Source of the DNA: Argentina anserina
Taxonomy: Eukaryota > Streptophyta > Magnoliopsida > Rosales > Rosaceae
DNA length: 64,000 nucleotides
Direction of reading: 5' to 3'
Assembly: GCF_933775445.1 (NCBI RefSeq)
Contig: NC_065877.1
Coordinates: 4,464,001-4,528,000 of the forward strand
Positions 55,104-64,000 of the stretch are shown here, in pieces. A program made the translations under genes and the position numbers. The notes beneath the pieces were generated by a model. The model had not been told where the DNA came from. It saw only the letters and a program-made list of their open reading frames with translations, and made no database searches. The first letter of the stretch is position 1, and the number at the start of each line of letters is the position of its first letter.

Positions 55104-57021
55104 CAAGGAACAAAATCTCCCCGATATTTCCGATATATCTTCCGATATCTCCCTTAAAAAAAACGATATATCTTATGGGTAAATATCTTATTTTTTCCCG
55201 TATCTGCGATATTTCTCCGATAACATAAAATATCTCCGATATTTACGATATATCTGATATATCTTCGATATTTTAGAGAAATATTTGAAAATTTTCACTT
55301 AAAAAAATAAACTCAATTTGAGGATGTCTCGGACTCTTCTTGACCTAGATTTTTTGATTAATTAATCACCTCGAGCCTCGAGGGATATAAAAAAATAAGA
55401 CTAGAAGAGTAGTCATTCAATCGGCTAATTTTTAATTTTTCATAAAAGATATCGAGATGAGAAGTGAAAGTTCAAGTTTTAACTCTTAAAAGTCAAGTCA
55501 TATCACTGACCAGTGCTCTCATTGACCTTGAGAGAATCCAAAATAAAGGGTCACAACATAGTCTCATACTCTCATGACGGTCATAAGAGAATATCTAAAA
55601 ATTTAGTAACAAGTGTTCTCCTCGAGGAATATAGAAAGAGTAGTAATCTTTATCTCTTTGACGTCCTCTCAAAAGATATCTAGATAAGGAGTGTTCTCCT
55701 TGAGCACTATTGGGGAAAGTAAGAAAACATGAGTCACATTGTAGTATTTGTCTCATAGAAGTTCCCTCATACCTTCATAGATTGCTAGCAACCTGTGAAC
55801 CCATCATGGAAGGATGATAATACTAAAATTTGACATGCGTATTTTAGCACAAACGGCTTCCTCTTCTTCTTGTGAAAGAAAGTGGAGTACTTTTGCTCTT
55901 ATTCATACAAAGCAAAGGAACCGTCTTGCATATCAGAAGTTGGAAAAACTCGTATACTACTACTATAACATGAAGTTACGACTACATGATAATAAAACAA
56001 AAGATAATGTGATCAATGAAAACAATTATATCGATCTACTTCATGTTGCTAGTGAACCGCTTCAGAATGACATTGATCATCTTCATGATTGGATTATGCA
56101 TGCACACCTCGATGATAAAAATGACAACTCTCCTCCACATGTCGTAAAAAAAGCAACTGATTTTGTAATTGATGTAAACAAGGTATTATCTAATGAAGTT
56201 GGAGACCCGGGAGATGATTATGATAATGCTAGTGTGTGGGGCGGTGTGGCAACTCCAGATAGTTCAGATAGTGATGATGGTGGTGGTGGTGGTGGTGATG
56301 GTAGTGGTGGAAGTCGACAAGGTGGTGGAGATACAAGGTTTGAATATGGACAATTTTATGTAGGTGGAGAATTTGAACAGTTTACTTGTGAAAGTAATTT
56401 TGATCATGCTACCCAAGATGAGAATCATGGATCTAGAGCAGGCCGTCATTGTGCGCAACAACAAAATAGGTGCAGGAGGAGGACAAGAGGAGCCATTGAT
56501 GATCAAAATATTTCATCTGATGTTAGTTCAGTTGCCTTAAGTTTTGATTCTATCAGTTTAGGCACATAGCACAGTGGGATGTCAAACGAATCACATGAAA
56601 TCAACTATCAATCTGGTCATCCTATTTACAATTATGGTCAGATTGGAGACGTTTATGATCAATTATCGAGTTGGGTTCATCCTTACTATCCCCTTCTCGG
56701 AGAAACTATTAGTAGCTCAAAAGAGATATATGTCTATCATGTTAACCATCACAATTCGTACTATATAGCTCGTATGTCTTGGGCAAAGTATTGTAGTTTT
56801 GTTGACCAACGTGCATCTTTTCAAGCACCTAGAGCCTCTTTCTGGTACTAGATAAAATTAATAATTGCATTTGTTTGTATATAATTCAATAATAAATAAA
56901 TAAATAATTTCGGAAGAAGAACGATATTTTTTTCCAATATCCCCGATATATCTCCGATATATCTGATATCTCCTTTTTTTTTAAAACGATATATCCCCCG
57001 ATACCGATATTTTGAACCTTG
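55104..57021. mobile_element. Inner hAT transposon nested in the outer element
   Basis: Left end CAAGGAACAAAATCTCC, inverse of right end CAAGGTTCAAAATATCGG. ACGGGGAT flanks both sides perfectly (55096-55103 and 57022-57029), an exact 8-bp duplication. Both ends hold arrays of CGATATATC/TCCGATAT subterminal repeats. The interior contains the C-terminal part of a hAT transposase. Length is 1918 bp. Confidence 0.9.
55814..56851 (+). pseudogene. hAT transposase C-terminal fragment with in-frame stop
   Basis: The frame at 55814-56569 contains the hAT dimerisation signature: ILAQTASSSSCERKWSTFAL, then HTKQRNRLAYQKLEKLVY and YNMKLR. An acidic region and a Gly/Asp repeat (GGGGGGDGSGG) follow. After TAG at 56567-56569, the same frame continues at 56579 with SNESHEINYQSGHPIYNYGQ and ends ASFWY, which looks like the rest of the same protein. 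The BED zinc finger and the catalytic N-terminal region are missing, so the copy is non-autonomous. Confidence 0.8.
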
Positions 57022-57451
57022 ACGGGGATAATATTTCGATCATCATCCCATACTCACCCAATAATGTATTATATATTTAATATAATTAATATATATTCAC
57101 TCAAATAAATTAATAGACAAAATAAATAGAAAAATATCAAAATATATTTTATGATTATTTGCACGTACAATAATTTTTGACATAAGGAGATAATTTTATC
57201 ATGATATTAATTTTTATTTTAGTTTTTTTATATTTTGTGTACTTTATTGAAATTTTTTATATTAAAATAAATTGATATTAACAGATATTAGAGCGAGTAT
57301 GGAAAGTTGATCTCCTAAGGGTATGAGTACGAGAAATACCTAGTATCCTATTACAGGAATCGGGGGGTACAGAGATGCACATTAACTTGGGTATAAGTAT
57401 AGTTTTTCAATCCCTGACCCTACCCTCTCCATTGTCATCCCTACATGTGAT

Positions 57452-57874
57452 TTATGTAATTTCCGAGACAAGCCAACCTGCCAGTTGGGGAATTGCATAT
57501 ACTTGGTTTTGAATATGTGGTGCCACCTCCCATATAAAACAGATGGGATAATCAACTAGTCGGTCAAAACATTATTGTTAAGTGATCGCCTCCACAAAAT
57601 AATGGATAGTTAGTATTGGGGTTCGGTCGATTCAATTCAAGCGGCAGGGGGCAGGGTGACTACTTCAAATTCGTAATAGTGGGTTTGAAATGTCTGAAGA
57701 TGATAGAAGATGATCCAAAAGAAGCTTCCCTTTTAACCTCATAAGTATTACAGTAACTTGTCTTACAATAATTTACCATTATGCAGATAGGTATTCTTAC
57801 TTCATCTGAACTGACTTGCAGCGCCAAGTCAGTAGTACAAACTACAAACGCACTTGAGCTTCAATAGGTGGCAG
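57452..57874. other. Intergenic, 3' flank of the NSI gene
   Basis: No coding signal; the right part is probably the 3' UTR of the minus-strand acetyltransferase gene. Confidence 0.45.
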
Positions 57875-60336
<2,462 letters not shown>

Positions 60337-60860
60337 GTTGTTGCTTCAAAGCTGTGTGAGTCTTAACAGTGCTGATATGGATATCCTTCTGAAACCACTC
60401 TTTTCTCTTGAGAAGACCAACGAGGCAACTTCTGTAGCAAACTTTGAGACCATCGGATTATTCCCTATGAGGTACACACACTTTTTGGTTTGCCTTCATT
60501 GCCCTACCTCCATCGAACAAATTACACAGTGCCATCATTGGCTTATATATTTTTGTGGCCGGAAAAACTTTGCTCGAAAAAGAGTGTCACATGCCAGTAT
60601 GTTCAGCCAGTTACATTTGACACATTGCTTGACGTTGAGTTATGTTTTTTTTAAGGGTTTGAACTTTGAAACCCAGCCTAGCTAGTTTGGAGGCTCAACC
60701 CCACGTCTGGTTATGTTTATTAAAAAAATAAAAAAAACATAACAAGAGGACTAAATCAAAACTTTGTCAAAATAAAAAGAATAATAAAACATAAACAAAT
60801 AAGACACAAAAAGTAGATCAACCTATTATGAAAACTGAAAATTTGGAAATGTCAAGTAAT
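60337..60860. other. Promoter of NSI and intergenic
   Basis: The plus frame at 60335-60685 overlaps the antisense of NSI exon 1 and its promoter; no domain. Confidence 0.4.
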
Positions 60861-60869
60861 TAGCTTGTA

Positions 60870-61640
60870 AGAACTTAACGAGCGCATTAGGGGGACTGTC
60901 ATACCAAATAAATGTGTCATTGGTAAGGCATAAATTGGTCATTTTATCAGCTACCGCATTTCCTTCTGTAAAGATATGACTACATTGAAATGACATCATG
61001 CAAACTTTAGATAAGCAGTTATGTCAACGGACTCTCAAGTTCTATAGAGGAGAGAAAGATCTGGAAGAGAAACATGACACCACACTTACGGAGTCACTTT
61101 CTAACCATAAATGGAACCAACATCTAGCAATAGCAATCTCAATTGCCAAAATGACAACATAAAACTCAGAATAAAAGGAAGAATTTCATTCAAGCGACTG
61201 AAAAAAATCCCCCTAAGAAACCGCATGTAGAATCCTGAAAAACACCCACACAAACTGCAGAACCTGGATTACTTTTAATAAAACCATTAGTGTTTAACTT
61301 TAATCCAAGGTAAAATTGGCATCTGCTATAAAACATGATAAATGTTTGGAGCCTTACACCGGTTGGGAACAATACCTAAAGAAGCCAATAAACGGGCATC
61401 AAGAACACCCTTAAAATGAACAGGAGCAAAAGAGCTAATTTGACGAATCCAAGCCATAATTAAGCAACGCAACTTACAAAGAACAGAAGAACGATTGTCA
61501 AACCTTAGCCTATTCCGAGCTTTCCATAAAGCCATGAAGGGGGACGTTGAGTTATGCTTTCGTTTAGCAATGGCTATGCAAAGCAGAGCGAGAGCCAATG
61601 GCTCATTCTTTAAAGGCAAGTAGGCAACAAAGACAAAGCT
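60870..61640 (-). pseudogene. Non-LTR retrotransposon remnant with RNase H-like (RVT_3) domain
   Basis: The minus strand encodes MALWKARNRLRFDN (a LINE-type hinge), then after a frame change LGLKLNTNGFIKSNPGSAVC with GVFQDSTCGFLGGF, matching the KVNTDGS...GGVFRDxxGxFLGGF motif of RVT_3. A later piece, EGNAVADKMTNLCLTND, matches the EGNxVADxLA end. Frames are broken by stops and shifts, so it is dead. No reverse transcriptase is present. Confidence 0.65.
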
Positions 61641-62555
61641 TATAGATAATAGAGAGTTTTACCTTTTGGCAGTGTATCGATATATCAAATGCTACGATAC
61701 ATTGATATATTGCGGACATGACTATTTAGTTCAAAGTTTGTTAGTTTATACAATCGGACATGTACTGGAGAACTGTATTGTCAATTCAATTCTTGAAATG
61801 CAAACATAATAACATGGTAGAGACCCATATGAACCAACCGTTAATAATACAGTCTCTATATGATGCCACTATAGCTCCCTTTCTTGGTCTTGTTTATAAT
61901 GCAGCCTCAGTCAACAAAGCTCCAGAAAACCAATAATATAGCCTCAACAAGAGACTAGATCATTCTACTTCTGCGTTATCTCCCTCTCCTCTCTCTAATA
62001 ATAGCATCTTTATTGAGTTCCGAGCCACCTCTGTCACTTTCACTCCACGCTACCACTCTTTCCAGTATCATCTTTTCAGTGCCCTCCTCATTCTAATCAT
62101 TCTTCCTTCAAAAATGGTCGCATAGATTCTGTTTAATACAATTTATTGATGAACATTTAGGGCCATGGAGTTGCACAATAATGGCTTTCAACTTTTGAAA
62201 ATTGGAAGAGAGCCTGCATTAGATTAGATTAGTCTCAATTCAGACAAAGCTATTCTTTTGCTCTGTTTAATCAAGTTTATCTTGGCACAGAAACAGATAA
62301 AGGAAGAACGCAATACAAGACAAAGGAATGGTGAAGAAGCAGAAGCAGAAGCAAAAGCAAAAGCAGTTGCAGTAGTGCCAGCAAGCATGTCCCTTGAACA
62401 GAAAAGAAGGTAGCGCTGATGAGATTTGATCCACACCAAGGGGCCATTCGTAAAAAGGAAACTGAGATAGAGAGAATCAAGGGATGAATGAATGAACGAA
62501 GCTCATCACCATCATCATGATTTATAACACTGTTTGAGACTCAGTGGTGGTTTTA
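61641..62555. other. Intergenic and NPH3 promoter region
   Basis: No gene. A degenerate GAAGCA/AAAGCA hexamer repeat lies at about 62333-62371. The small minus frames here translate this repeat. Confidence 0.4.
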
Positions 62556-64000
62556 ATGGGAATGGTTTCTGAGAACCCTTTTGCTTTTTCTAACCGTTCT
62601 CCTAAGCTCTCCAACTCCTTCACCACTCGGTATAACCCTTCTCTGAGTAGTTCTCTCTGATTTCAGACTGTCTATTTACTCTTTGGCTTTCAAGTTTGGA
62701 AGTTCATGTTCAAGGGTTGTGCAAGTTTTGTGCTTTGTTTGACATTCATGACATGTACTCTCTGTTTATGCAGCTCATGTTTTGTAGTCTTTGTCTGGCC
62801 TTGTTTGAGTCTAAGTGTGCAAGTGCTTTGCTTTGAATTATGTAGCTCATGTTTTGTAGTCTTTGTCTGGCTTTGTTCTAGTCTATAATAGTGCTGCAGT
62901 ACACTTGTTGTACATGGAGGCTATAGATTTGTTCAGTTAACTAACATATCAAACAGAACTTGAAATATTTAAAGTGATAGCTTCTAGTCTTCTACACAAA
63001 TAACAGATTTGGAAAGAAATTTGTTGTTCTACTTCTTCGAATCTATAAGGATTGATTCCAAGATCTACACTTTACGTATATCATTTGCATGTTAGCTCTG
63101 GCAGCTTGTTGGAGACTTGGATTTTGGCTATTATTGATTTTTGAACATGTTTTATAGTTACTGCACAGAAACTGGTTGATCTTTGGTTCTATGGCCGACA
63201 TGAGAATTCAGATTTTTATTTCTTTCTCATTTGCAGTCTTATTGACTTTTTCTTGTCAAATTGAATGTTGTTAAGTAAATATACTTGGATGTGGAGAGCC
63301 GCAATTCTTGCTGGTCAATATCTGGAGTCGATCATCCTTGTTGTTCACTGCTTATATTGGAGGTTTTATGTTCATGCAGTATCTTTTCGGATGTTGCTGG
63401 GGACATCACAATTGTTGTCGATGGAGAATCTTTCTTATTGCACAAGGTAAACTCCTAAATTAACATGTGGCCTTAGATGCCAATTGACATCTGATAGTAT
63501 AGATTTTGAAGTTTCAATTGGTGAAGTTCGTCGCCTTTGTAGTCTTACATTTCTGTTTTGTTGAAGTTTCCATTGGTGTCTCGAAGTGGAAAGATTCGGA
63601 AAATGGTTGCAGATGCCAAGGATTCAGCAGCAAAATTGGAACTCCACAACATACCAGGAGGACCACATGCATTTGAACTTGCAATGAAATTTTGTTATGG
63701 CATGAATTTTGAGATCACAAGCGCAAATGTTGCCCATCTCCGCTGCGCTGCTGAATACTTAGAAATGTTTGAAGACTATAGGGATGAAAACCTTATTCAG
63801 CGAACAGAAATTTACCTGAATGAGGTTGTAGTTCAGAGTCTTGAGAAGTCAGTGGAAGTCCTGAGCACCTGCCAAACACTACCTCCTATAGCCGAGGAGG
63901 TTGGAATTCCAAGCAGATGTGTGGAGGCTATTGCCACCAATGCCTGTAAGGAGCAATTGATGTCAGGCTTGTCTATGTTAAATTTTGATGCTGAATCAGC
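62556..64000 (+). CDS. NPH3/BTB-family protein, 5' part (runs off the window)
   Basis: Exons 62556-62629, 63380-63446 and 63567 onward join in frame. Exon 1 (MGMVSENPFAFSNRSPKLSN) is placed by phase: its end CG plus T gives Arg and leads into IFSDVAGDITIVVDGESFLL. Exon 3 continues FPLVSRSGKIRKMVADAKDS, then GGPHAFELAMKFCYGMNFEI and AAEYLEMFEDYRDENLIQRT. This is the N-terminal BTB domain and linker of the NPH3 family. These proteins act as substrate adaptors for CUL3 ubiquitin ligases and in phototropin, auxin-polarity or defence signalling. The NPH3 domain proper lies mostly beyond the window. From memory At3g08660 is the positional counterpart. The start exon is the least certain part; the family call is firm. 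Confidence 0.88.

Larger units (their letters stand above)
54974..57443. mobile_element. Outer hAT-like element, interrupted by another hAT
   Basis: The left end reads TAGGGATGAGTCCGGGG and the inverse of the right end TAGGGATGACAATGGAG. The flanks CATGTGGA (54966-54973) and CATGTGAT (57444-57451) are an imperfect 8-bp target duplication, as produced by hAT elements. Its own sequence is about 550 bp, with GGGTA-rich subterminal repeats and no coding capacity. The inner element occupies the rest. Confidence 0.7.

Overview
The window is nuclear DNA of a flowering plant, most likely a eudicot. It has AT-rich intergenic DNA, short GT-AG introns, plant-specific families (DUF1191, RETICULATA-related/DUF3411, NPH3, LRR receptor kinases with one LRR per exon) and plant transposon types (CACTA, hAT, Harbinger-like MITE, tRNA-derived SINE). 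I rebuilt gene models by hand from splice sites and reading-phase continuity. Every complete model closes in frame. I cannot name the species from sequence alone.

Layout. 1-4.9 kb is repeat-rich: a 1.3-kb CACTA element with a perfect 3-bp target duplication, a 285-bp MITE, and a broken RING-H2 gene. 4.9-7.5 kb holds a six-exon coiled-coil protein gene (+). 8.6-8.85 kb holds a possible 67-residue tail-anchored protein (-). 9.5-12.9 kb holds an eight-exon RNFT1-like membrane RING ubiquitin ligase (-). 15.3-16.3 kb is an F-box/LRR pseudogene. 18.5-20.8 kb is a DUF1191 membrane protein gene (+). 21.8-27.6 kb is transposon-rich: a GC-rich island, a cluster of GTGTGAC repeats, a truncated CACTA element with the first part of its transposase, and a decayed second copy of the RING-H2 gene.

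30-45 kb is a compact housekeeping block: complex I subunit NDUFA1/MWFE (-), a STAR-type KH RNA-binding protein (+), a RETICULATA-related chloroplast protein (+) and a ZIP-family metal transporter (-). 46.2-53 kb is a 20-exon LRR receptor kinase of subfamily VIII-1 (-). 55-57.4 kb is one hAT element nested inside another, each with its own 8-bp target duplication. 57.9-60.3 kb is the plastid GNAT acetyltransferase NSI/SNAT (-). 60.9-61.6 kb is a non-LTR retrotransposon RNase H remnant. The window ends inside an NPH3/BTB gene (+).

The order DUF1191, NDUFA1, KH, RETICULATA-related, ZIP and NPH3 matches, from memory, the Arabidopsis chromosome 3 run At3g08600-At3g08660, so the core is an old conserved block invaded by transposons. 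The genes do not form one pathway. They share chloroplast or mitochondrial roles (NDUFA1, RETICULATA-related, NSI), membrane roles (ZIP, receptor kinase, DUF1191, RNFT1-like) and regulatory roles (KH, NPH3). I saw no clearly new biological system. The most unusual items are the ZIP transporter built of two ZIP-like halves with a degenerate second site, the nested hAT pair, the frameshifted RING-H2 gene and the GTGTGAC cluster.
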